From Lachnospiraceae bacterium (GTDB lineage: Bacteria; Bacillota; Clostridia; Lachnospirales; Lachnospiraceae): a stretch of 64,000 nucleotides of DNA. The stretch is from positions 1 to 64,000 of the forward strand of contig JAIDFQ010000043.1 in the NCBI GenBank assembly GCA_029054245.1. The letters are read 5' to 3'. Positions 8,124-17,045 of the stretch are shown in pieces. Every line of letters begins with the position of its first letter. Within the stretch, counting starts at the first letter, position 1. The translations under genes and the position numbers were made by a program. The notes under the pieces were generated by a model. That model searched no databases, had not been told where the DNA came from, and worked only from the letters and a program-made list of their open reading frames with translations.

Positions 8124-8342
8124 ATGAAGAAAAAATTTAAACTGGAAGATTTGGACTGTGCAAACTGTGCTGCAAAGATGGAGGATGCAATCAAAAAGAT
8201 TGACGGCGTCAATGATGCCAATGTAAGCTTCTTGGCACAGAAGATGACCATTGATGCACAGGATGATAAGTTTGACGAAATCATGAAGGAGGTTGTCAGA
8301 GTCTGCGCAAAGGTAGAGCCTGATTGCCGGATTCTGTTGTAA
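8124..8342 (+). CDS. stand-alone heavy-metal-associated (HMA) domain protein
   Basis: A 72-residue protein made of a single ferredoxin-like HMA domain with the metal-binding loop DCANCAAKM (Cys at about residues 11 and 14). The start is set at 8124, with AAAAGGAG about 13 bases upstream. It lies between the ArsR gene and the P-type ATPase gene, which starts 10 bp after its stop. The ATPase has no HMA domain at its own N-terminus, so this protein looks like that domain encoded separately. It probably binds metal and delivers it to the pump or senses it. The aspartate before the CXXC is typical of zinc/cadmium-type domains. Confidence 0.88.
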   Translation: MKKKFKLEDLDCANCAAKMEDAIKKIDGVNDANVSFLAQKMTIDAQDDKFDEIMKEVVRVCAKVEPDCRILL

Positions 8343-8352
8343 GGGACGTATC

Positions 8353-10224
8353 ATGACGAAGAAACAGCAGAAAATGCTTGTCCGCATTATCCTCACTTTC
8401 GTCATCTTTGTGGGATTATTTATTTGCGAACATGCAGGATTACTGGACGGGATAGGAAGTACATGGATTTTGTTCTTGATTTATCTGATTCCTTATCTGG
8501 TGATTGGTTATGATATTATTTATAAGGCGGCAAGAAATATCAGCAATGGACAGGTATTTGATGAAAATTTCTTGATGATGATTGCTACTTTTGGCGCTTT
8601 CGGCGTTCGGGAATATTCAGAAGCGGTAGCTGTAATGCTTTTTTATCAGGTAGGAGAATTGTTTCAGGGATATGCCGTGGGGAAGTCCAGACAGTCTATT
8701 TCGGATATGATGGATATCTGTCCAGAATATGCCAATGTTGAAATAGAAGGAAAGCTAACGCAGGTTGATCCTGATGATGTGGAGATTGGAAGCGTTATCG
8801 TGGTGAAACCTGGGGAGAGGATACCCCTTGACGGAATCGTAATCGAGGGAGAGTCCCTGATCGATACTGCGGCGCTTACCGGTGAATCTGTGCCCAGAAG
8901 GGCAGCTGTTGGAGATGACATTATAAGCGGATGTGTCAATGGAATCGGTACCTTAAAGGTTAGGGTTTCCAAGGAATTTGATGATTCCACAGTGTCCAAG
9001 ATACTGGAGCTGGTAGAAAATGCCAGCAGCAAAAAAGCTAAGGTTGAAAATTTCATTACTCGGTTTGCAAAATATTATACACCAGTCGTAACCATCCTTG
9101 CCGTTGTTCTTACATTTCTTCCTCCGCTTATTTTAGGAGGCGGATGGGGAGAATGGATACGCAGGGCATGTATCTTTCTAGTTATATCCTGTCCATGTGC
9201 ACTGGTTATATCGGTGCCCCTTGGATTTTTCGGCGGAATCGGAGCTGCCTCCAAGATTGGTGTTCTTGTGAAGGGAAGCAACTATCTGGAAGCAGTTGCA
9301 GAGATGACCACCATTGTCTTTGACAAGACAGGAACCCTCACTAAGGGAGAATTCAAAGTGCAGGATGTGTTCCCGAATGATTGTACCAGAGAGGAGCTTA
9401 TAGAACTGGCAGCGTTGGGAGAGGTTTACTCCAATCATCCGATTGCAGGTTCCATTAAAGAGGCTTACGGAAAAGAACCGGATATGAATCGGGTAGGGCA
9501 GGCAGAAGAAATTGCAGGGCATGGCATTTGTGTCCCGATTGATGGAAAGAACGTACTGTTGGGAAATGAAAAGCTGATGGAAGATAAACAGATTCCCTAT
9601 TCCGCAGTAGAAAGCACCGGAACAATTGTTTATGCAGCATGTGAAGGCAGATATGTGGGCGCCATCGTGATTGCAGATTCTGTAAAAGAGGGCGCCAAAG
9701 AAGCCATTCAAAGCATGAAGCAGGTTGGTGTTAAAAAATGTGTCATGCTGACCGGTGACAGACGGCAGGCAGCTCAGATGGTGGCAAAGGAACTTGGAAT
9801 TGATGAAGTGTGCGCACAACTTCTCCCGGGAGATAAAGTTTCAAAGGTAGAAGAACTTTTAAATGCCCAGGGAGGAAAAGAAAAGCTGGCGTTCGTGGGA
9901 GACGGAATTAATGATGCGCCAGTACTTACCCGGGCAGATATCGGAATCGCTATGGGCAGCATGGGATCGGATGCCGCTATAGAAGCAGCTGACGTAGTAT
10001 TGATGGATGACGATGTCCGCAAGATTGCGGCGGTGGTAAGAATATCCAGAAAGACCCTCCAAATCGTAAAGCAGAATATCGTATTTGCCCTTGCGGTGAA
10101 AGCGCTTGTACTTCTGCTGGGAGCATTAGGTCTTGCCAATATGTGGGAGGCCGTGTTTGCGGATGTGGGCGTATCGGTTATTGCGATTCTAAATGCCATG
10201 CGTGCCCTAAAAATACAAAAATAA
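8353..10224 (+). CDS. cadA: heavy-metal-translocating P-type ATPase (Zn/Cd/Pb type)
   Basis: A 623-residue P1B-type ATPase that pumps metal ions out of the cell at the cost of ATP. The actuator loop TGES is at about residues 176-179, the metal-site CPC motif at 280-282, the phosphorylation site DKTGT at 324-328, the HP motif of the nucleotide-binding domain at 362-363 and GDGIND near 516-521. The CPC motif with the following helices fits the Zn/Cd/Pb subgroup rather than copper. The N-terminal HMA domain usual in this family is absent; the gene just upstream encodes one separately. It is regulated with the operon by the ArsR protein. Which metal is pumped is inferred, and the symbol denotes the subgroup. 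Confidence 0.9.
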   Translation: MTKKQQKMLVRIILTFVIFVGLFICEHAGLLDGIGSTWILFLIYLIPYLVIGYDIIYKAARNISNGQVFDENFLMMIATFGAFGVREYSEAVAVMLFYQVGELFQGYAVGKSRQSISDMMDICPEYANVEIEGKLTQVDPDDVEIGSVIVVKPGERIPLDGIVIEGESLIDTAALTGESVPRRAAVGDDIISGCVNGIGTLKVRVSKEFDDSTVSKILELVENASSKKAKVENFITRFAKYYTPVVTILAVVLTFLPPLILGGGWGEWIRRACIFLVISCPCALVISVPLGFFGGIGAASKIGVLVKGSNYLEAVAEMTTIVFDKTGTLTKGEFKVQDVFPNDCTREELIELAALGEVYSNHPIAGSIKEAYGKEPDMNRVGQAEEIAGHGICVPIDGKNVLLGNEKLMEDKQIPYSAVESTGTIVYAACEGRYVGAIVIADSVKEGAKEAIQSMKQVGVKKCVMLTGDRRQAAQMVAKELGIDEVCAQLLPGDKVSKVEELLNAQGGKEKLAFVGDGINDAPVLTRADIGIAMGSMGSDAAIEAADVVLMDDDVRKIAAVVRISRKTLQIVKQNIVFALAVKALVLLLGALGLANMWEAVFADVGVSVIAILNAMRALKIQK

Positions 10225-10241
10225 TAGTGAATGCAGATAGT

Positions 10242-10288
10242 AAAGCAGTGAAGTAGTTTTTTGATGAAAAAACGATTCACTGCTTTTG
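10242..10288 (+). terminator. intrinsic terminator of the metal-efflux operon
   Basis: AAAGCAGTGAA (10242-10252) pairs with TTCACTGCTTT (10276-10286), with an inner stem GTTTTTT/AAAAAAC. It lies 17 bp after the ATPase stop codon. The run of T after the stem is short, so efficiency is uncertain. Confidence 0.7.
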
Positions 10289-10341
10289 GCTTATATTAAG
10301 CAAAGTATGCTTCTTTGCGCTGGGAAGATTTTAAACTGGAC

Positions 10342-10390
10342 TTGACATGCAGAGTTTTGTTCAGCATAATGTAAATTGAACAATGTTCAA
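10342..10390 (+). promoter_or_regulatory. promoter and palindromic operator of the flavoprotein gene
   Basis: TTGACA (10342-10347), 17 bp, CATAAT (10365-10370) forms a good promoter. The perfect 7-1-7 palindrome TTGAACA-A-TGTTCAA (10376-10390) lies at the expected start point. It shares both TGAACA/TGTTCA half sites with the operator of the metal-efflux operon, but with a 1-bp rather than a 2-bp spacer. Control by the same ArsR protein is possible. Confidence 0.7.
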
Positions 10391-10402
10391 GGAGGATTAG
10401 AG

Positions 10403-11089
10403 ATGAAAATAACAATCATACACGGACAAAGCCATCAGGGTTCTACCTGCAATATTGCAAGGCTGCTGGCGGAAAAGTTAAACGGTCAGGTGGAAGAATT
10501 CTTTTTACCGAGGGATTTTGGAGAGTTCTGTATCGGGTGTACCGCATGTTTTGCAGAATCTGAAACAAAGTGTCCTCATTTTGAAAAGCTGTTGCCGATT
10601 ACAAAGGCAATAGACGGCGCAGATGTAATCATATTGGCAAGCCCAGTCTATGTATATCATGCGACAGGAGCGATGAAAGCATTTCTTGATCATTACGGCT
10701 GGCGCTGGATGGTTCATCGCCCGGAAGAGGCGATGTTTTCTAAGCAGGCGGTCTGTATTTCCACAGCTGCCGGTGGAGGTATGAAGAGCACAAACCGGGA
10801 TATGGCACATAGTACATTCTTTTGGGGCGTTGCCAAAACATATCAATACGGTGTTGCTGTGATGGAAACTTCCTGGGAAAGAGTCAGTGCGAAAAAGAAA
10901 CTGAAGATAGAAAAGAAACTGAATCTGCTGGCACAGAAAATCGTGAAAAGGCAAGGGCAGATTGAACCGTCCATAAAGACAAAGATGTTCTTTTATGTGA
11001 TGCGGCAGATGCAGAAGCACGGTTTTAACAAAGCAGATGCGGATTATTGGGAAAGAAAAGGCTGGACAAAGAAAAAACGTCCGTGGTAA
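10403..11089 (+). CDS. flavodoxin-family NAD(P)H-dependent FMN reductase
   Basis: The ATG at 10403 has AAGGAGG ten bases upstream; an in-frame TTG at 10376 falls inside the operator and is not used. The 228-residue product starts with the flavodoxin-like strand and FMN phosphate loop ITIIHGQSHQGSTCNIARLL. It has the CIGCTACF segment typical of the iron-sulfur-flavoprotein/WrbA-related reductases, and ILASPVYVYHATGAMKAFLDH around the flavin. Only two or three of the cysteines needed for a 4Fe-4S cluster are seen, so I do not claim a cluster. The role is probably redox or detoxification. The operator similar to the metal-efflux operon's suggests induction by metal or thiol stress. Confidence 0.82.
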   Translation: MKITIIHGQSHQGSTCNIARLLAEKLNGQVEEFFLPRDFGEFCIGCTACFAESETKCPHFEKLLPITKAIDGADVIILASPVYVYHATGAMKAFLDHYGWRWMVHRPEEAMFSKQAVCISTAAGGGMKSTNRDMAHSTFFWGVAKTYQYGVAVMETSWERVSAKKKLKIEKKLNLLAQKIVKRQGQIEPSIKTKMFFYVMRQMQKHGFNKADADYWERKGWTKKKRPW

Positions 11090-11123
11090 TGCAATACAAT
11101 AGACCTTGTGCTTGTATTTTTTC

Positions 11124-11157
11124 ATGATGCAAAAATGATGCAAGTGTGGTTTATAAT
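11124..11157 (+). promoter_or_regulatory. two phased ATGATGCA repeats and -10 box before the LysM-LRR gene
   Basis: ATGATGCA occurs at 11124-11131 and again at 11135-11142, exactly 11 bp apart. After 9 bp comes a perfect TATAAT (11152-11157). No -35 hexamer is recognisable at the expected place (11129-11134), so the promoter looks activator-dependent. The same 11-bp repeat, six times over, precedes the amidase gene at 17158. Confidence 0.75.
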
Positions 11158-11199
11158 AGGATACATCATTTGTATTGCAATAAAAAGAGGGGGCGGACT

Positions 11200-12891
11200 A
11201 TGGACAAAAGATTAGGGTGGACTGCGAAAGCCGCAATTTTTATGATAATGCTCTTAGGCATCTCAACAGACAGTCACGCATATTTTGGTCAAAATGAAGA
11301 TTATTATTTAACGGATGAGAAGCCCGAAGGCAGGGGAAGGGGACATTATCTTGAATTTGTCAGCGAAGAGACATACACCGTGAAATCTGGGGATACGCTC
11401 TGGAAAATTGCAGAGGATTATTGGGGAAATGGGACATATTATCAGAGAATATGGTCTGACAATGAAGATGTGGTCAGTATACCGGAGCATCTCATGCCCG
11501 GAATGGAACTGAAATTGGAGAAGACTCTTTACACAAAAGTAGGGATTGAGGATTATTTGAATCGTGATCAGTTCAGGCATGACCTCATTGTGGACAAAGA
11601 GGCGTTTGAGATTGAGGATGCATTTGGCAGGAAAGATTTTACACCGCCTTATTGTATTTATGTAAGTGTGCCTTATATGAATGACTTAAAGGAAGTGGAT
11701 CCATATGTGTACTGGGAGGAATTCAAGGAGGAAGTTTACAGATGCAGCAAGGAAATCTGTGGGGATCTGGTTTCAGATTTATCTTTTGAAAGATACCAGG
11801 TAACTGGGATAGGGAATCTGTGCGGCTATCATTTCACATTTGACGCAGGAGACAAGGAATATGTTATCATGGCTTATTTTTGTTATAACAGTACGACCAA
11901 AAGCGAAGCGTTTGCCTTGTGTGAGAAGGAATACTGCACAGAAGCGATACTTGAGTTGGTCAGGGGAAAAACTTGCTATGCGGCAGTGCGTTTTTTAGAT
12001 CCGGGAGTATATTACGTGAAGGGGCAGGACTATGTGGGTGCGGAAGAGTGGAACTATCCCCAGCTTCGGAATCCCTTTGTAAATGCCATGCAAAGACTCT
12101 ATTCGGGACCATTGGAGCAGGTGGAGGATTATCCGGATGATTACGCGATTGAATGGAGGGAGCCAGAATTTGAAAAGCTGGTGAGGGAAGAACTGGCCGG
12201 TTTGTGGCAGCTTACAGAGGAAGAAAAGCAGGCGTTCATGGAACGAGATGTGACAGCCAGCGATCTTGCCGGAATTGAGGAAATGGAGCTTTCTTACTAT
12301 TCCATTGAGCATGGCGGAGAGGAAGAATACCTGCGCGTGCGTCTGAACGGAAGTGCGGATAATGGAAGTGATATAACCTTGTACTCACCAGTGGAAGAGC
12401 GGCTGATGGGCACGTTGGAGGATTTAAGGCATTTCCGTGAGCTGAAAAGCCTAAATCTTATGCTGCGTGCCCCTTCTATCACGGATTTGTCCTGTATTGA
12501 AAATCTGACTAATTTAAGAGTATTGGATATGAATATCCATTCCGCCGATACAAAGGTAAAGGACGTGGATTTTTTGGGAAAACTGACCAATCTTCGTACG
12601 CTGCGCATGGGCGGATGGTATTGGAAAGCGGAATATAACGAGTACTTTGAAGGAATCACGGATCTATCCATACTCCGCAATTGTCCTCATCTTGCCTATC
12701 TGACATTGAAAGCAGGCAATGTGGAAAGCTATGACTTTTTGGGAGATTTGCCCGACATCTACTATATATATCTATCCGAAGTAAGAGGCGGGAAAAATAT
12801 AGTGCCGGAGGAGTCGTTGCTTCCCAATGCGTGTTTTATTGATATTTACGGAGAACAGGTGCGGTATGAAAACGGAGTAGGATATGATTAG
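11200..12891 (+). CDS. secreted LysM and leucine-rich-repeat protein
   Basis: The ATG at 11200 follows AGAGGGGG and begins a typical signal peptide (MDKRLGW, hydrophobic core about 9-21, cleavage near SHA). In the 563-residue protein a LysM peptidoglycan-binding domain covers about residues 58-107 (YTVKSGDTLWKIAEDYWG). A middle region of about 300 residues is not recognised. The C-terminal quarter has leucine-rich repeats of the internalin-like kind (FRELKSLNLML, NLTNLRVLDMN, KLTNLRTLRMG). It should sit outside the membrane, tethered to the wall. It is the first gene of the envelope locus and shares promoter repeats with the amidase gene. Enzymatic activity is not evident. Confidence 0.8.
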   Translation: MDKRLGWTAKAAIFMIMLLGISTDSHAYFGQNEDYYLTDEKPEGRGRGHYLEFVSEETYTVKSGDTLWKIAEDYWGNGTYYQRIWSDNEDVVSIPEHLMPGMELKLEKTLYTKVGIEDYLNRDQFRHDLIVDKEAFEIEDAFGRKDFTPPYCIYVSVPYMNDLKEVDPYVYWEEFKEEVYRCSKEICGDLVSDLSFERYQVTGIGNLCGYHFTFDAGDKEYVIMAYFCYNSTTKSEAFALCEKEYCTEAILELVRGKTCYAAVRFLDPGVYYVKGQDYVGAEEWNYPQLRNPFVNAMQRLYSGPLEQVEDYPDDYAIEWREPEFEKLVREELAGLWQLTEEEKQAFMERDVTASDLAGIEEMELSYYSIEHGGEEEYLRVRLNGSADNGSDITLYSPVEERLMGTLEDLRHFRELKSLNLMLRAPSITDLSCIENLTNLRVLDMNIHSADTKVKDVDFLGKLTNLRTLRMGGWYWKAEYNEYFEGITDLSILRNCPHLAYLTLKAGNVESYDFLGDLPDIYYIYLSEVRGGKNIVPEESLLPNACFIDIYGEQVRYENGVGYD

Positions 12892-12946
12892 CCGTAGGAA
12901 CCAACAGAAGGCTGCATAAAGCCAATGAACTTACAAAAAGTGTAGA

Positions 12947-12975
12947 TTGTGTGAATATTCTCCATATGCTATAAT
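12947..12975 (+). promoter_or_regulatory. putative promoter of the FG-GAP/two-component operon
   Basis: TTGTGT (12947-12952), 17 bp, TATAAT (12970-12975), 45 bp before the start codon at 13021. The phased ATGATGCA repeats found at the two flanking genes are absent, so expression here may be constitutive. Confidence 0.55.
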
Positions 12976-13020
12976 ATTCAAAGCACAGTCCATTACAAAA
13001 GAGAAGCCGGTGACGAAGTC

Positions 13021-14148
13021 ATGAAAAAAGGAATTCTATTTTTATCTGTATTATTGTGTAGCAGCATTCTGGTGCTGTCTTCGCCTTTCTCCGCCTGTAT
13101 CTATGCGGCAAGTGACGATATCTATAACAAAGCAGATACAGGCGATACAAAGGCGTTGGCGGAAGCTTATCGAAGCTACAGACAGCGGTTCTTACAGGTC
13201 AAAGACTATGCGGAAATCGGACCCGCAGGCTTTGATATCATAGAAGATCAGATATTTCCCATAGAAACAAAGAGTTTTGGACAGGTGTCCTTTGTTCCAG
13301 CGATGGATAAGGAGTATCACAGGCTGGCGTTGTTCTTTACCGATGAGGACGGTAGCGTTGTATATAAGACGGACCAATTGGAGGTCAATAGCCGCAATCC
13401 GGGGGAAATGAAGCAGCCCCTGCGGGAGCTTAAAGCGGTTTCCTTTCAGGAACTGAATGGGGACGGAAGGATGGATATCATCCTGATTACCACCTGCGTG
13501 AACGATAAAGGCGATTATGCAGGAAAATCATACAAGATCGGGGATGTCCTGTTTCAGAACGAAAAGGGATTTTATAGAGATTACAGGATTTCCGACAAGA
13601 TCAACCGATTCAGCATGAACAAAAGCGTGGAGAGTATTGTGGCGTTTGTAAGAGATGGATACTCTACAGAATTCCTCTATACGGCAGCGACCAGGCAGGA
13701 GCTTTTGGAGCATGGGTTTGTGATTGAAAAGGAGCAGTGTTATTACAGGCAGTTTGAGAAGCTTGGAAGGCTGGAGGTCGTACCGGGGACTTATACGATG
13801 GCAAATTTCGCCACATTTATGATTTACCTGATCAATGAGCAGGGATATATCGTGTGGAGTCTGCAGCCTATGGGAGATTTTGACAATCTGTATGCGCTCA
13901 AAGGTATTACCTGCCGGGATATTGACGGAGACGGAATGATAGATATGCTGGTGCTTGCCAAATATAGCTATGAGGGCAGCGGAAATGAAATGATTACAGA
14001 GTGTGATTACGCTATTTACTATCAGAGAACGGGTGGTTTTATTGAAGATAAGGATATCAAACTTAAGAACCCGTGCAGTGATGAAGATACTGTGGCCGGG
14101 CTTGTGGATCGTGCAAGGGCATATTGGGGGTGGAAGACAAAAGAATGA
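13021..14148 (+). CDS. exported FG-GAP/EF-hand-like protein linked to a two-component system
   Basis: A 375-residue protein with a clear N-terminal signal peptide (hydrophobic residues about 4-28, ending near IYAAS). Two segments resemble FG-GAP/VCBS blade or calcium-loop motifs: FQELNGDGRMDIILITT (about 144-160) and CRDIDGDGMIDMLVLA (about 299-314), each with a DxDGDGxxD-type loop. Otherwise it is unrecognised. Its stop overlaps the response regulator start (ATGA at 14145), so the three-gene signalling unit is translated in a coupled way. This suggests that it supplies or modifies the signal for the kinase outside the membrane; that is inference. The ribosome binding site is weak. Confidence 0.7.
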   Translation: MKKGILFLSVLLCSSILVLSSPFSACIYAASDDIYNKADTGDTKALAEAYRSYRQRFLQVKDYAEIGPAGFDIIEDQIFPIETKSFGQVSFVPAMDKEYHRLALFFTDEDGSVVYKTDQLEVNSRNPGEMKQPLRELKAVSFQELNGDGRMDIILITTCVNDKGDYAGKSYKIGDVLFQNEKGFYRDYRISDKINRFSMNKSVESIVAFVRDGYSTEFLYTAATRQELLEHGFVIEKEQCYYRQFEKLGRLEVVPGTYTMANFATFMIYLINEQGYIVWSLQPMGDFDNLYALKGITCRDIDGDGMIDMLVLAKYSYEGSGNEMITECDYAIYYQRTGGFIEDKDIKLKNPCSDEDTVAGLVDRARAYWGWKTKE

Positions 14149-14804
14149 TTAAAATATTGATTGTAGATGATGAAAGAGCGATTTGCGATTTGATTGATTT
14201 AAATCTGTCTGCGGCAGGCTATCACTGTACTTCCGTGCAGAATGGGCTGGAGGCAATTGATTTAATAGAGGAAGAAGTATTTGATTTGATTTTGCTGGAC
14301 ATCATGCTGCCTGGTGCAGATGGATATGATGTGATTGAATACATCCGCCCGTTAAAGATACCTGTCATTTTCATAACGGCAAAGCATGAAGTAAAGGACA
14401 GGGTAAAGGGACTAAAGCTTGGGGCGGATGATTATTTGGTAAAGCCCTTTGATGTGGTGGAGCTGGTGGCGCGGGTCGAGGCTGTCCTTCGCCGTTACAA
14501 TAAAACAGATAAGCTTCTTACGGCAGGAAATATTGTAGTGGATGTGGATGCAAGAAGGGTCCTTAAGGATGGAAAGCAGGTGGTCCTGACGAATAAGGAG
14601 TTTGGATTGCTGGTGCTGTTCATGCAAAATAAGAATGTAGCCTTATTCAGGGAGGCATTATATGAGAAGGTATGGGGAGATGAGTACATTGGAGACAGCC
14701 GTACGCTGGATCTTCATGTGCAGCGTCTTAGAAAGAAGCTGGGATGGGAACAGAATTTAGTGGCGGTATACAAAGTCGGCTATCGTTTAGAGGTACAGGG
14801 ATGA
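14145..14804 (+). CDS. OmpR/PhoB-family response regulator
   Basis: The ATG at 14145 is chosen from the four-base overlap with the preceding stop. The 219-residue protein has an N-terminal receiver domain with acidic pocket DDE (8-10), phosphorylation site Asp52 (LLDIMLPG), the conserved threonine at about 78 and lysine 100 (LVKPF). It is followed by an OmpR/PhoB winged helix (about 125-217, with LTNKEFGLLVLF and TLDLHVQRLRKKLG). Proteins of this class bind direct repeats spaced 10-11 bp. Such repeats lie in front of the LysM-LRR and amidase genes on either side. It overlaps the kinase gene by four bases (ATGA). Confidence 0.95.
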   Translation: MIKILIVDDERAICDLIDLNLSAAGYHCTSVQNGLEAIDLIEEEVFDLILLDIMLPGADGYDVIEYIRPLKIPVIFITAKHEVKDRVKGLKLGADDYLVKPFDVVELVARVEAVLRRYNKTDKLLTAGNIVVDVDARRVLKDGKQVVLTNKEFGLLVLFMQNKNVALFREALYEKVWGDEYIGDSRTLDLHVQRLRKKLGWEQNLVAVYKVGYRLEVQG

Positions 14805-16234
14805 AGTTTTCTTTGAAATTGCTGCTGTGGACGATGATCGTCATGGCAATTGCGCTTGGAATCAGCGGCTTTTATTTTGTCAATTATGTATTCGAGACTT
14901 CCCTGGAAAGAGAAGCGGGGCAGGCGCTTGATGAAAACAGTATTTTATGTTTTGCATTTGAGACGGCTGTTTTAAACGTGCCGGCGAAATATGATGTTCT
15001 GCAGGACAATACCGTAGAGCAGATAGCGGCAAATCTGGAATCAGGCGGACAAAACGCGAACCGCATGCTGCGTCTGTCCGATGAAGAAAAAAGTACACTC
15101 TATGCCAGCGGCGGGTTTGAGACGGATGACGAACTGCTGGCGCAGACAGATGCAGTCACAAAGACATACCGTACGATTCTCTTAAACGGCAGTTATTATA
15201 TTCAGACGGGCAGCGCCGTCAACGCCCTTGACAGGGTGTTGTATTTAGAAACACTGCGGGATGTATCAGAGGTTTTTAATGAGAGAAAATTGGGATTTAA
15301 AGTATATCAGCGTGTAACCATTATCATGCTGTTTTTTGGAACCATTATCATGCATCTGATTTCTTCCTGGCTGACCAAGCCTATCCGCCTTCTAACGAAG
15401 GCAACCAAGCGCATGGCGGCGGGGGATTACGACTACAGGGCAAAGCAGATCAGCGATGATGAATTGGGACGCCTGACCCTTGATTTTAATCAGATGGCGG
15501 AGGCACTGGAAGAGAATATCAACAAATTAGAGGATGAGATACAGGCAAGGGAAGACTTTGTAGGTGCGTTTGCCCATGAATTAAAAACGCCTCTGACTGC
15601 AATCATTGGATATGCAGATATGCTTCGCTCCCGAAAGCTGGATGAGGAAAAGAGTTTTTTATCTGCTAATTATATTTACACGGAAGGAAAGAGACTGGAA
15701 GCGATGTCCATCCGGCTTTTAGATATCATGGTGACCAGGCATGGGCAGGTGCAGTTCCAGGAGGTATCGGCGGAAAGCCTGTTTCTTTACGTCAAAGATA
15801 TGTTCAAGACGAATGAAAGCATGAAGTTTGAATATCACTACGACAAAGCCAATGTGTGGGCAGAGAGCAATATGATCATAACGGTTTTGATCAATCTTCT
15901 TGACAATGCCTGCAAGGCGTCCGATCCGGGCAGCGTCATAGAAATAAGCGGCAGGTCCGAAGAGAGCGGCTATCGTTTCGGGGTAAGGGATCATGGTATC
16001 GGAATACCGCAGCAGGAATTGCAGAAGATTACAATGGCATTTTATATGGTCGATAAATCAAGATCCAGAAGCAGAAATGGAGCTGGTCTGGGGCTTTCCC
16101 TGTGTACAGAGATTTTATCGCTCCATGACAGTAGTCTCGAGATCGAAAGTACGCTGGGAGAGGGAACGAGCATCAGTTTTATCCTTCCTGACAGAAGAAA
16201 GGAGGATGCAGCGAATGAAAAAGCCGACCATTAA
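14801..16234 (+). CDS. sensor histidine kinase
   Basis: A 477-residue membrane kinase. A first membrane helix lies at about residues 7-28, an external sensor region of about 140 residues follows, and a second helix is near 171-188. Then come a HAMP linker (KPIRLLTKATKRMAAGDYDYR), the H-box AHELKTPLT with phospho-acceptor His259, an N-box (LINLLDNACKAS) and G-boxes DHGIGIP and NGAGLGLSL. All catalytic motifs are present. The start at 14801 is four-base-overlapped with the regulator gene, its evident partner. The external region is not a recognised sensor fold. The gene overlaps the next one by 20 bases. Confidence 0.94.
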   Translation: MKFSLKLLLWTMIVMAIALGISGFYFVNYVFETSLEREAGQALDENSILCFAFETAVLNVPAKYDVLQDNTVEQIAANLESGGQNANRMLRLSDEEKSTLYASGGFETDDELLAQTDAVTKTYRTILLNGSYYIQTGSAVNALDRVLYLETLRDVSEVFNERKLGFKVYQRVTIIMLFFGTIIMHLISSWLTKPIRLLTKATKRMAAGDYDYRAKQISDDELGRLTLDFNQMAEALEENINKLEDEIQAREDFVGAFAHELKTPLTAIIGYADMLRSRKLDEEKSFLSANYIYTEGKRLEAMSIRLLDIMVTRHGQVQFQEVSAESLFLYVKDMFKTNESMKFEYHYDKANVWAESNMIITVLINLLDNACKASDPGSVIEISGRSEESGYRFGVRDHGIGIPQQELQKITMAFYMVDKSRSRSRNGAGLGLSLCTEILSLHDSSLEIESTLGEGTSISFILPDRRKEDAANEKADH

Positions 16235-17045
16235 GTATGCCTACTATATTTTTGCAATATTGGTCATGGTACTATCCATCTGGGGACCGGAAATGCTTGC
16301 AAGATACAGGGACCGGACGGTACTTGACAGAATCAATACACAGACTTCTGAGATGGAAGGAGAGGGCTACAGATATAAGCTTGATATCAATGAAAAGTTA
16401 TACATCCTCTCTCAGGCGCTGAACAGCCAGAGCCCGCCGGAAAGCGAACAGAATGCACTTACCAGGCTGGAGGATGAAACCAAGGAGTATCAGGAACTGG
16501 ATGGGACGTATGCTTTCGTGGTCAACCACAGGGGACCTACCGGAAGGGAAATAACGGATGAGCAGATTTTTAACACCTGTAATCAGACCATTGCAGCATT
16601 AAAGGATCTTGACATACTGCCGGATACGGTGAAAGCTGTAGGAGGAGGGGACTATGATGCTACACTGTACTCTGCAATTGATGTTTTAGAGCCGAGAAAC
16701 AATGTTGCAGTCTGGAAGGTGAGCCTTTCTACCAATGTGAAAAATGCGGATAAGAGCAATCATCTCATAGACGCCTATCTGGATGCAGATGACGGAAAAG
16801 TGTACGAATTTTATGCCCGGACAGATTGGGAATGGAAGGACATCGATCCTGACGCACTCATAGAAAAGTGGAGCGCTTATATGGGGCTTTCAAAGCCGCT
16901 TCCTTATGAGACGGAAAATCCGCTGTTGGAATCCACGCCCTATTACAAAAAGTATGTTTTTTCGGGGAATGGCGAGGGAACAAGCATCGTGACGATTGGA
17001 TTTTATGAGGGAATTAATGAGCTGTTTTTGAAAATATCAAAATGA
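16215..17045 (+). CDS. membrane-anchored extracytoplasmic protein of the two-component operon
   Basis: The start at 16215 has GGAGG ten bases upstream and overlaps the kinase gene by 20 bases. The 276-residue product has one N-terminal membrane helix (about 7-25, YYIFAILVMVLSIWGPEML), then a soluble domain expected outside. The segment VWKVSLSTNVKNADKSNHLI followed by DADDGKVYEFYARTDWEW resembles PepSY-like or YycH/YycI-like accessory domains in layout, but I cannot assign it. Position directly after a kinase suggests a modulator of signalling, like YycH/YycI for WalK. That role is inference. Its stop codon lies inside the first of the phased repeats of the next promoter. Confidence 0.7.
   Translation: MKKPTIKYAYYIFAILVMVLSIWGPEMLARYRDRTVLDRINTQTSEMEGEGYRYKLDINEKLYILSQALNSQSPPESEQNALTRLEDETKEYQELDGTYAFVVNHRGPTGREITDEQIFNTCNQTIAALKDLDILPDTVKAVGGGDYDATLYSAIDVLEPRNNVAVWKVSLSTNVKNADKSNHLIDAYLDADDGKVYEFYARTDWEWKDIDPDALIEKWSAYMGLSKPLPYETENPLLESTPYYKKYVFSGNGEGTSIVTIGFYEGINELFLKISK

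Noticed and set aside
9178-9819. A 213-codon open frame antisense to the P-type ATPase gene
   Set aside because: The sense strand encodes all ATPase motifs without interruption. The antisense product is rich in Cys, His and Phe, with no domain or start signal.
10505-11143. A 212-codon open frame antisense to the flavoprotein gene
   Set aside because: It covers a well-supported flavodoxin-family gene and has no ribosome binding site or recognisable sequence.
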